NCBI GenBank assembly: GCA_017444245.1
Contig: JAFSXD010000102.1
Location: 1 to 36,703, forward strand
Direction: 5' to 3'
From: Selenomonadaceae bacterium
GTDB taxonomy: Bacteria; Bacillota; Negativicutes; Selenomonadales; Selenomonadaceae
Length of the DNA: 36,703 bases
Shown: positions 16,686 through 23,461 of the stretch, one piece after another
Position numbering within the stretch: position 1 is the stretch's first letter
Layout of the letters: the number at the start of each line of letters is the position of its first letter
Program-made: the position numbers and the translations under genes
Notes under the pieces: model-generated
What the model was told of the DNA's origin: nothing
The model's database searches: none
The model's input: only the letters and a program-made list of their open reading frames with translations

Positions 16686-17410
16686 TAGTCTACTACTCTG
16701 AAAAATTCTTTAATGCGTGGGTCGTCAATCTTTTTAAAATTTTCAACCGTATCAACCGCAATCAATTCGCCATTGTAAACCATCGCGATCCTGTCAGCGA
16801 TTTTGCACGCGCTAACCATATCGTGAGTGACGACGATACTCGTAACTTTCAAAGCCCGTTGCGTCGAAATTATCAACTCGTCAATTCGATTCGTCGTTAT
16901 TGGATCTAGTCCCGAACTTGGCTCGTCGTAGAAAATAATTTCCGGACCAAAGGCAATAGCCCGCGCCAACGAAACGCGCTTTTTCATTCCGCCGGAAAGT
17001 TCATTCGGCATGAGATTTTCGACGCCTTCAAGTCCCACCTGTTTCAATTTTTCCCGCACAATTTGGCGGATTTTTTCTTTGTCCAAATTTGTATGTTCAG
17101 TGAGACCAAAGGCGACGTTATCTCCAACCGTCATGGAATCGAACAGCGCGGAGTACTGAAACACCATGCCCATTTTCAGACGGACACGAGTAATTTCGTC
17201 TTCGTCCATTTTGGAAATTTCGTCGTCGTTAATCCAAACTTCGCCTTCACTAGGTTTAATCAATCCTATCATCAGCCGAAGGAGAGTAGATTTGCCGGAA
17301 CCTGAACCGCCGATTATCGCCAGAGTTTCGCCCGTGCCAATTTCCAAATTTATATTTTTCAGTGCCGCCTTAGCACCAAAGTACTTGCTTACATTTTTTA
17401 TCTTAATCAT
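16685..17410 (-). CDS. mlaF: MlaF-like ABC transporter ATPase
   Basis: 241 aa, the size of E. coli MlaF. Walker A is GGSGSGKST at residues 34-42, the Q-loop is in GMVFQYSALFDSMTV, the ABC signature is LSGGMKKRVSLARAI, Walker B is IIFYDEPSSGLDP, and the switch His is in VVTHD. It hydrolyses ATP in the cytoplasm to drive phospholipid movement through MlaE and MlaD. The ATG at 17410 is fixed by homology (MIKIKNVSKYFG). No convincing Shine-Dalgarno site precedes it: the 35 bases upstream are an AGCTTNN heptamer tract. Translation may be coupled to mlaE, 39 bases away. Confidence 0.95.
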   Translation of the reverse strand: MIKIKNVSKYFGAKAALKNINLEIGTGETLAIIGGSGSGKSTLLRLMIGLIKPSEGEVWINDDEISKMDEDEITRVRLKMGMVFQYSALFDSMTVGDNVAFGLTEHTNLDKEKIRQIVREKLKQVGLEGVENLMPNELSGGMKKRVSLARAIAFGPEIIFYDEPSSGLDPITTNRIDELIISTQRALKVTSIVVTHDMVSACKIADRIAMVYNGELIAVDTVENFKKIDDPRIKEFFRVVD

Positions 17411-17415
17411 AGTTC

Positions 17416-17450
17416 AGCTTAAAGCTTAAAGCTTGAAGCTTAAAGCTTTC
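17416..17450. repeat. Heptamer tract, unit AGCTTAA
   Basis: Five 7-bp units (AGCTTAA twice, AGCTTGA, AGCTTAA, AGCTTTC) occupying the whole mlaE-mlaF gap, where the mlaF ribosome site would be expected. Confidence 0.87.
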
Positions 17451-18223
17451 TACCTGTAAATCACGAAAGTTAAAAGCGCATTCAAAATAAAAATTACGAT
17501 TATGGAAGTCACGACAGTTTTGGTTGTCGCCTTGCCAACGCCCTCCGCGCCTTCAGGACAATTCAAGCCGTAATAGCAACCCAAAACTGCAATGACATTT
17601 CCAAAAAACATTGCCTTAATCAAGCCGCCCGTCAAATCGTACATCTTCGCAAAAGTTTTTATCGACTCCATAAACAGGTAGGAGCTGATGTCAGAGTAGT
17701 ACACCGCGATGAGCCAGCCGCCGGCGACGCCGATTATATCGCCAAAAATCGTGAGGATTGGCACTACAAACATGCACGCCAACATTCGCGGGACAATCAA
17801 GTAATCAACAGGACTAACCGCCATAACTTTCAGCGCGTCAATCTGTTCAGTGACTTTCATTGTGCTAATCTCCGCCGTTATCGCCGCGCCGACCCTTCCC
17901 GCGCAGACCACGCCGACGAGAACCGGACCAAGTTCACGCCCGATGGCAATGGCAATTACGCCGCCAACCGTTGACTGCGCGCCGAAACGTATAAATTCAT
18001 GCGCCGTCTGCAACGTGAATACCACGCCGGTAAAAAGCAAAGTCAACGTGACGATCAATAGAGAGTCAACGCCCAAGTGCGCCATCTGCGCGATGATGTG
18101 ACCAATGCGCGGCTTGTGGCGAAGTTGTTTAATTGTTTCGGCGTAAAGTAAAACGATTGTACCAAATTCTTCAAAGCGTCGAATTACGAATCCGCCGACC
18201 GCCTCCAAAAATTTTATGAACAA
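17450..18223 (-). CDS. mlaE: MlaE-like permease
   Basis: 257 aa, the usual family length. It is the membrane subunit of the phospholipid ABC transporter, with an N-terminal interfacial helix and about five membrane segments. Family motifs are FTGVVFTLQTAHEF, GRELGPVLVGVVCAGRVGAA, AEISTMKVTEQIDALKVM, and the C-terminal GLNCPEGAEGVGKATT. The start is TTG at 18223 with AGGAG ten bases upstream. An intervening ATG is followed at once by a stop and is not used. It forms an mlaE-mlaF-mlaD set in the usual order, downstream of minCDE. Confidence 0.95.
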   Translation of the reverse strand: MFIKFLEAVGGFVIRRFEEFGTIVLLYAETIKQLRHKPRIGHIIAQMAHLGVDSLLIVTLTLLFTGVVFTLQTAHEFIRFGAQSTVGGVIAIAIGRELGPVLVGVVCAGRVGAAITAEISTMKVTEQIDALKVMAVSPVDYLIVPRMLACMFVVPILTIFGDIIGVAGGWLIAVYYSDISSYLFMESIKTFAKMYDLTGGLIKAMFFGNVIAVLGCYYGLNCPEGAEGVGKATTKTVVTSIIVIFILNALLTFVIYR

Positions 18224-18245
18224 ACTACATAAGCTCCTATTTTTA

Positions 18246-18294
18246 AGCTTTAAGCTTAAAGCTTTAAGCTTGAAGCTTTTAGCTACAAGCTACT
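18246..18294. repeat. Heptamer tract, units AGCTTTA / AGCTTAA / AGCTACA
   Basis: Seven 7-bp units, each starting AGCT, in the gap between minE and mlaE. The last units overlap the minE stop codon region (18290-18292). Confidence 0.87.
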
Positions 18295-18556
18295 TTGCAT
18301 GGCGCAAAGAAGTGACGGGAATGTTTGCTACCAGTGCCACCGAATCTGAATCATTTTCAAGGGAAATTTCCATAGCACTGCGGTTAATATCCATGTACTT
18401 TGAAAGCACAGTGATGATGTCGCCCTTGAGTTGCTCCATAGTTTCAGGGGATACACAGGCGCGGTCGTGAATCAGAACAACTTGCAATCTCTCTTTGGCA
18501 ATTTGCCCCGACTTTTTGTCTTGTCTTCCGAAAATTTTCATAAGAACGTCGAACAT
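18290..18556 (-). CDS. minE: Cell division topological specificity factor MinE
   Basis: 88 aa, normal MinE size. The N-terminal amphipathic membrane-targeting stretch MFDVLMKIFGR is followed by the anti-MinCD helix with the typical AKERLQVVLIHDRA. The dimerisation domain includes LKGDIITVLSKYMDIN. MinE displaces MinC and stimulates the MinD ATPase, generating pole-to-pole oscillation. The start has AGGGGG seven bases upstream. It is 12 bases downstream of minD. Confidence 0.96.
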   Translation of the reverse strand: MFDVLMKIFGRQDKKSGQIAKERLQVVLIHDRACVSPETMEQLKGDIITVLSKYMDINRSAMEISLENDSDSVALVANIPVTSLRHAK

Positions 18557-18568
18557 AAGCGAGCCCCC

Positions 18569-19360
18569 TTAAATCATTCCAAACAGTCGCTTAAGTCTCG
18601 TGAAAAAACCATCCTTTGGCGGTTTCAGAAAAGGAATATTTTCGCCACACATTCTGCCAACGATATTTTTATAAGCTTGCGCAGCATACGAATCTTTCAT
18701 CATTATAACGGGCTCGCCACGATTCGTAGCCATAACAACGGACTCGTCGTCCGGAACTTGTCCAATGCAATCGATTGATAAAATTTCGTTTATATCGGAC
18801 ATATCCAACATATCGCCTTTTTCAACCATCTGCGGACGAATACGATTGACAATCAGCTTGACGTTTTCCTTGTCAGCGCGACCAAGCTCACCAATAATTT
18901 TGTCTGCGTCACGAACGGCGGAAATTTCCGGCATAGTCACAACTATTGCCCAGTCAGCCGCAGCTATCGCCGTCTTAAATCCCTGTTCAATTCCCGCAGG
19001 ACAATCAATTATAATGAAATCAAATTCTTTTTTCAACTCTTTGCAAAGTTCGACGAGCTGTTCAGGATTAATTGCCGATTTATCTTTGACTTGCGACGTT
19101 GGCATAAGGTAAAGATTTTCTAATCTCTTGTGACGCACCAGAGCTTTTTTGTAGGGAACGCGCCCGCTTGTCACGTCAACCAAATCATAGACAATTCTGT
19201 TTTCAAGCCCAAGCAGTAAATCAAGGTTTCTCAATCCCGTGTCAGTGTCGATGAGGACAACTCTGTTTCCGCGCATTGCCAAGCCCATGCCGATATTCGC
19301 CGTCGTAGTTGTTTTGCCTACGCCGCCTTTGCCGCTCGTTATAACTATAACTTCACTCAT
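18569..19360 (-). CDS. minD: Septum site-determining ATPase MinD
   Basis: 263 aa. The deviant Walker A motif GKGGVGKTT is at residues 10-18, the switch segment is VLIDTDTGLRNLD, and DFIIIDCPAGIE is the Walker B region. The C-terminal amphipathic membrane-binding helix is in FFTRLKRLFGMI. MinD binds membrane as an ATP dimer, recruits MinC, and is cycled by MinE. The frame extends nine codons further upstream, but ATG at 19360 follows AAGGAG and matches the family N-terminus MSEVIVITSGKGGVGK, so it is the start. Confidence 0.97.
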   Translation of the reverse strand: MSEVIVITSGKGGVGKTTTTANIGMGLAMRGNRVVLIDTDTGLRNLDLLLGLENRIVYDLVDVTSGRVPYKKALVRHKRLENLYLMPTSQVKDKSAINPEQLVELCKELKKEFDFIIIDCPAGIEQGFKTAIAAADWAIVVTMPEISAVRDADKIIGELGRADKENVKLIVNRIRPQMVEKGDMLDMSDINEILSIDCIGQVPDDESVVMATNRGEPVIMMKDSYAAQAYKNIVGRMCGENIPFLKPPKDGFFTRLKRLFGMI

Positions 19361-19379
19361 ATTAATCTCCTTCGAAAAG

Positions 19380-19407
19380 AGCTTCAAGCTTCAAGCTTTA
19401 AGCTCCT
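19380..19407. repeat. Heptamer tract, units AGCTTCA / AGCTTTA
   Basis: Four 7-bp units (AGCTTCA twice, AGCTTTA, AGCTCCT) in the minC-minD gap. Confidence 0.8.
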
Positions 19408-19415
19408 CCCTAATT

Positions 19416-20057
19416 TTATCTCATAATTGGTTCAAAGACAATATACCCGTTTTTAATTGACGCACGTTCAGCCTTGTTGGGATCTTTCACGTCGTCAGGA
19501 GAACGCGCGATAACGTTGGCAATTCTGATTTGCGTCGGCATGAGTTTATCCGCCACAATAAACGCCGTCTCGTCTCCAAAAGCCCCCGCATGCACCATGC
19601 CGCGACAAGTTCCGCGAATATCGACACTGCCGCCGGAAATTACCTGCGCGCCGGGATTGACGTTGCCGCAAATCATCACTGAAGATTCTGTACGAACTTC
19701 CTGCCCGCCGCGTATCGTTTTGTTAATCACCAACATGGGGCTTGGTTTCGTCTCAACTTGCGGCTGCTCAATAATTTCCTGTTGCGGTTGAGTTGCACGC
19801 ACCGGCGCAAAAACCGGCTGCTTGTAATCGTAGCTGAAAAGCATGCCGTGCCGATGAAACATTCTGCGCAACGCCTCGTTTTGCTCTTCGGAAAAATGAT
19901 CCTTCTGCATGTAAACCGTCGTCCCGCGAATGAAAAAATTACTGCCCGTTTCCAGTTTGTCCAAAAGATTCGCTTGAACATCCTCAAAACTTGCGCCGTT
20001 AGCGAAGCTGAGTTGCAACCCCGACTTCAGCCCCCTAATCTTTACAATATCTCTCAA
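19416..20057 (-). CDS. minC: Septum site-determining protein MinC
   Basis: 213 aa. The N-terminal FtsZ-inhibiting domain (about 1-75; VKIRGLKSGLQLSF) and a Gln/Pro linker are followed by the right-handed beta-helix MinC_C domain (about 105-205; NKTIRGGQEVR, GNVNPGAQVISGGSVDIRGTCRG, VHAGAFGDETA). It blocks FtsZ assembly away from midcell with MinD. The TTG start at 20057 has GGTGAT upstream. It is the first gene of the min-mla array, with a probable promoter in the 107-base gap before it. Confidence 0.95.
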   Translation of the reverse strand: MRDIVKIRGLKSGLQLSFANGASFEDVQANLLDKLETGSNFFIRGTTVYMQKDHFSEEQNEALRRMFHRHGMLFSYDYKQPVFAPVRATQPQQEIIEQPQVETKPSPMLVINKTIRGGQEVRTESSVMICGNVNPGAQVISGGSVDIRGTCRGMVHAGAFGDETAFIVADKLMPTQIRIANVIARSPDDVKDPNKAERASIKNGYIVFEPIMR

Positions 20058-20105
20058 AAGAAATCACCGCCCGTATAATTAATTGTAAGAATAAGTCCGT
20101 CAATT

Positions 20106-20134
20106 ATTATACATAATTTGCGGAGAATTTCCAT
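20106..20134 (-). promoter_or_regulatory. Possible sigma-A promoter for the minC-mla-tamB array
   Basis: On the minus strand a perfect TATAAT occupies 20111-20106. The matching -35 position 17 bases upstream (20134-20129) reads ATGGAA, a weak match. The gap between DUF445 and minC (20058-20164) is the AT-rich break expected at the head of a transcription unit. Suggestive only. Confidence 0.4.
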
Positions 20135-20164
20135 AGTTTTTTACAGATTTTTTTCAGCTACCTT

Positions 20165-21541
20165 TTAACCGCCGATGACTTTTTCGATTATGTGAGCGAC
20201 GACGTAAAGCAACATTCCCACAGCCGCGCCGCAGACTGATCCGTTGATACGAATCATTTGCAGATCGTCAGAAACTTTTTCTTCGACGAATCGCGTCAAC
20301 TCTTCGTCGTTTAATTTGTCAAGACGTTCACGAATCATGGTTGGAATTTCGTCGTGGTACTGCTCCAACATCTGCGCGACAAATTTTTTTACAAGCTTGT
20401 CAAATTTGTATTGGAGGACGGGACTTCTTATGAACTCGTCAATTTTTTCGTCAATGATATTTTCAAGAATCGGATGCCAAATTTGTTCGTGGCGTTCCAG
20501 TTCGATTATGCGGCTACGGTTTTTCGGATTGGCGGCGGCTTGACGACGAATTTTTTCCAAAATCACGGGGTCTGTCTCGCCGCGTACGTTGACATCAATC
20601 CAATTTTCAATGTGTTGGGCAATGTCAATTTTATTTCGGAGAATATCTCTGATTCGCGCGTGGAAAGTGGATTTGTCGAAACCTGCGGCGGCACTTTGCA
20701 CAAATTTTGTGAACGTGTCAATGAAAGTTTTTGCTGTCTCGGCAGTTTCGTTGTCAACCATTCCTTTGACGTTCAAAACTTTCAGCGTGTCATCAATTTT
20801 TTTCTCGACGTTCTCATTGAGTATCGACAAAATTTTTTCGTCCGTCAAATTCATTGATGAAAGAACCAACGCCCGCCCGACTGAATCGCCTTCGTAGGCT
20901 TCGCGCAGTTCGACAATTTTTCCGAAAATGGCGTCTTGCATGTGAGGAGATTGCAAAATTTTTTTCCCCGTGCTCAACAACGCCGTCAAAATTTTTCGGC
21001 TGTACTTTTCTTTCGTCACGACTCTAACGGCGGCTTCGGTGATTTTGTCCGCGTTCAAGTGACGAACTTCCTCTTCCAAAATCGGCGCGATTGATTCTGA
21101 AACAAATTTGCTGTCCATCTGCGCAAAAAGTTCGTTCAAAATTTCAAAGGCTAAGTCTTTAACTTTTTCCCGCCCTTGATGACGTTGAAAATAATCAATC
21201 AACATCTGCGCGGTGTTTTCGTCTTCAATGGTCGCCATGATATTTTTCGTATTGAGCAGGTCGCTGCTTACGAAGTCAATCACGGCGTCGGTAATGCGGG
21301 TGCGGTTGCGTTTCAAAATTTCCGTACGGTAGCTTATGCCCAATGGCTTGCGGAAAAGTGCCGTCACTGCGAACCAGTCTGCCAAGCCGCCGATTGTCGC
21401 CGCAATGAATCCGTGATTCAGTAGCCCCAAAAAAAAACTTCCCGTCGTCGCGCTTACCAGCGGAGATAAATTTGGCGTCGTACTTGCCGCAAGTACCGCA
21501 CTCGCCGCCAATGTCATTGTTGCTTTAGTCGCGTTTTGCAT
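20165..21541 (-). CDS. DUF445-family membrane protein
   Basis: 458 aa. Two N-terminal hydrophobic segments (MTLAASAVLAAS and the region GFIAATIGGLADWFAVTALF with the family motif RKPLG) are followed by a long helical cytoplasmic or periplasmic body and a C-terminal hydrophobic helix (CGAAVGMLLYVVAHIIEKVIGG). This is the DUF445/YjiN layout, and its function is unknown. The frame allows a start at 21571, but ATG at 21541 follows GAGGGTGG. It overlaps the end of folK-folA by 17 bases, so the two are translationally coupled. Confidence 0.85.
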   Translation of the reverse strand: MQNATKATMTLAASAVLAASTTPNLSPLVSATTGSFFLGLLNHGFIAATIGGLADWFAVTALFRKPLGISYRTEILKRNRTRITDAVIDFVSSDLLNTKNIMATIEDENTAQMLIDYFQRHQGREKVKDLAFEILNELFAQMDSKFVSESIAPILEEEVRHLNADKITEAAVRVVTKEKYSRKILTALLSTGKKILQSPHMQDAIFGKIVELREAYEGDSVGRALVLSSMNLTDEKILSILNENVEKKIDDTLKVLNVKGMVDNETAETAKTFIDTFTKFVQSAAAGFDKSTFHARIRDILRNKIDIAQHIENWIDVNVRGETDPVILEKIRRQAAANPKNRSRIIELERHEQIWHPILENIIDEKIDEFIRSPVLQYKFDKLVKKFVAQMLEQYHDEIPTMIRERLDKLNDEELTRFVEEKVSDDLQMIRINGSVCGAAVGMLLYVVAHIIEKVIGG

Positions 21542-22466
21542 AATCCACCCTCGTATAAATTCTAAACTCAACAGGTTTGTTGCAAAAAATTTCCTGTTTA
21601 CTGTCAGTCAAAAAAAAATCTTCGTCGAAGTTGGGAAATTTTACGTCAAAATCTTTTTCTTCGTCAACTACCGTAAGATAAATTTCTTTCGCGTACGGCA
21701 AAAGTTCATGAAAAATTTCCCCGCCGCCGATGACGAAGTTTAGCGAAGAGTCCGTGTTTCCTAAAATTTCCCAAAGGTCATTGACGCTGTGAACGATTTC
21801 TGCGCCGGAAATTTTTTCCAAATTTCGCGAAAAAATTATGTTCCGTCTGGACTCCAGCGGCTCACCGTTCGGCAAAGTCGCCAGCGTCTTCCTGCCGTAA
21901 ATTACCGTTTGGTTAATCGTCAGTCTGCGAAAATTTTTCAAGTCTTCGGCAATGTGAAAAAGAAGTTCGCCTTTGCAACCGATACCAAAGTTTTTATCGA
22001 CGCAGGAAATTAATTTCAAATTAAAATCCGTTGGACTGCCGAAAATTTTTTCTACCCTGTCACCGTGCAGATTAAATTTTAGCGGAGAAATTTCAGCCAA
22101 CGGTATTTTAACAAAATCTCTTTCGTATAAAAATTTATGTGGCACTGTCAAACGTTCGGAATTTATTTTCAACCCGTCAATCATCAAAATATCAACGTCG
22201 ATTGTTCGTGCCGCCCAGTGTCCGGTGCGCACGCGTCCAAGTTCCGATTCAATTTTCTGCAGTTCGTCAAGCAGGGCGAACGGCTCAAGTTCCGTACGAA
22301 TTTTTATTGCCGCGTTGATAAAATCAGGTTGATTCGTAATTCCCCAAGCTGCCGTTTCGTAAAATGACGACACGCGCAGAAGTTCAACGGCGGGAATTTT
22401 TTTTACGCGCTCAATCGCCGCACGAAGATTTTTTATGCGGTCGCCCAAATTCGCGCCCAGCCCCAA
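21525..22466 (-). CDS. Bifunctional HPPK-dihydrofolate reductase fusion (FolK-FolA)
   Basis: About 313 aa, two folate enzymes in one chain. Residues ~1-150 are HPPK, which pyrophosphorylates 6-hydroxymethyl-dihydropterin: GLGANLGDR, SSFYETAAWG, QPDFINAAIKI, and ARTIDVDILMIDG with the Mg-binding Asp pair. Residues ~152-313 are dihydrofolate reductase: ISCVDKNFGIG, HIAEDLKNFRRLT with the acidic active-site residue, TVIYGRKTLATLP, and FVIGGGEIF. The first usable canonical start, TTG at 22466, would cut the first HPPK strand. The family N-terminus (IIAYLGLGAN) continues to an ATA codon at 22478, eight bases from GGGAGG. A TTG at 22482 is one frame off. DHPS (folP) and FolB are not nearby. The domain calls are firm; the start is not. 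Confidence 0.9.
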   Translation of the reverse strand: MGLGANLGDRIKNLRAAIERVKKIPAVELLRVSSFYETAAWGITNQPDFINAAIKIRTELEPFALLDELQKIESELGRVRTGHWAARTIDVDILMIDGLKINSERLTVPHKFLYERDFVKIPLAEISPLKFNLHGDRVEKIFGSPTDFNLKLISCVDKNFGIGCKGELLFHIAEDLKNFRRLTINQTVIYGRKTLATLPNGEPLESRRNIIFSRNLEKISGAEIVHSVNDLWEILGNTDSSLNFVIGGGEIFHELLPYAKEIYLTVVDEEKDFDVKFPNFDEDFFLTDSKQEIFCNKPVEFRIYTRVDYAKRD

Positions 22467-22500
22467 GTAAGCTATTATTCAAATTACCTCCCGTGCAAAA

Positions 22501-22521
22501 TCCCTAGCCCCTAATTAATCT
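22501..22521. repeat. Short heptamer tract, CCCTAGC / CCCTAAT type
   Basis: Three 7-bp words (TCCCTAG, CCCCTAA, TTAATCT) between yraN and folK-folA, covering the yraN stop codon (22515-22517). Confidence 0.5.
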
Positions 22522-22883
22522 GTGACTTCAAAAGCGTTTTCAATGTGCCGCGCAGAAAATTGTGAGCCGTTGGAATAAATTTCGATTACGTCGAAACGGC
22601 ATGGGGCGTCGAAATATTTTTCGTCTTGAAGGAAGACGCCGGCGGCTTGAATAATTTTTTGTTGCTTACGAAAGTTGACGGCTTCGGCGGGCAAACCGTG
22701 TTTTGTATCGGAGCGAGTCTTCACTTCCACGAAAACAATCACGCCGTCGATTTCCGCGACGATGTCAATTTCTGCCGAGCGAACGCGAAAATTTTTTTCA
22801 AGGATTTTGTAGCCGAGCTGTTCGAGATAATTTGCGGCGAAAATTTCTCCCGCGTTTCCCAAATTTTTTGTCCGCGCAGTCAT
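22515..22883 (-). CDS. YraN/UPF0102 family endonuclease-like protein
   Basis: 122 aa, the usual family length. A Holliday-junction-resolvase-like (PD-(D/E)XK) fold is indicated by GEIFAANYLEQLGYKILEKN, AEIDIVAEIDGVIVFVEVK (acidic residues and the E-V-K of the nuclease core), and the C-terminal RFDVIEI. The physiological role of YraN is not settled. Its ATG directly abuts the nitroreductase stop (TAAATG) without its own clear ribosome site, so it probably depends on coupling. Confidence 0.9.
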   Translation of the reverse strand: MTARTKNLGNAGEIFAANYLEQLGYKILEKNFRVRSAEIDIVAEIDGVIVFVEVKTRSDTKHGLPAEAVNFRKQQKIIQAAGVFLQDEKYFDAPCRFDVIEIYSNGSQFSARHIENAFEVTD

Positions 22884-23396
22884 TTAAAGTTCCGTCACGA
22901 CTTCGGAAATATTTCTGCGTTCTTCGTGGCGATTGGAAGGTTTTGCGCCGTCTGCCGGATAGCCGATTGGAAAAACCGCGATTAATTCGTAGCCGTCCAT
23001 TTCGGGGAAAAGTTCCTTCAATTTTGGCGCGTCGAAGTAACCGACCCAAGTCGTGGCAAGTCCTTCGTCTTGAACGGCAAGCATTAAATGTGTCGCAACA
23101 ATCGCACCGTCAATCTGCGCGAAATTAATTTTGTCGAAGGGGCGAACAAAAGCGTCAGTATAATCGACGCCGACGATTAATGCCAAGCCCGCGCCGAAAG
23201 TGAAATTTGTCGTCTGCTTGAGTTTGTCCATTGCGGCGGGCGAAGTGACTTTCCAAATTTTGTACGGCTGAACATTTTTTGCAGTGGGCGCGGCGATAGC
23301 GGCTTGCAAAATCCGTTCGATTTTTTCCGGCTCAATTTTTTTGTCAGTCAACTTTCTGCAAGAATAACGCGCCTTTGCCAATTCCAAAAAACTCAT
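22884..23396 (-). CDS. Nitroreductase-family FMN oxidoreductase
   Basis: 170 aa. N-terminal ARYSCRKLTDKKIE (FMN phosphate-binding Arg and Ser), ILQAAIAAPTAKNVQPYK, and GLATTWVGYFD are typical of small nitroreductase-like flavoproteins. These use NAD(P)H to reduce nitro groups, quinones or related compounds. The substrate is unknown. The ATG at 23396 has AAAGGAGG. It is followed without a gap by yraN. Confidence 0.9.
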   Translation of the reverse strand: MSFLELAKARYSCRKLTDKKIEPEKIERILQAAIAAPTAKNVQPYKIWKVTSPAAMDKLKQTTNFTFGAGLALIVGVDYTDAFVRPFDKINFAQIDGAIVATHLMLAVQDEGLATTWVGYFDAPKLKELFPEMDGYELIAVFPIGYPADGAKPSNRHEERRNISEVVTEL

Positions 23397-23412
23397 GAAA
23401 AATTCCTCCTTT

Positions 23413-23444
23413 GGATCGATGGATCGATAGATCGATGGATCGAT
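23413..23444. repeat. Octamer tract, GGATCGAT
   Basis: Four 8-bp units (GGATCGAT twice, AGATCGAT, GGATCGAT) upstream of the nitroreductase and after the first-listed GT9 gene. It has the same size and core as the octamer tract at 7232-7263. Confidence 0.85.
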
Positions 23445-23461
23445 GGGTTAACTTTAAGCCA

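Noticed and set aside
20073-20103. TTGACG with ATTATA (18-base spacer) as the minC promoter
   Set aside because: Initiation would fall at about 20067, inside the minC ribosome site, so the TATAAT further upstream is preferred.
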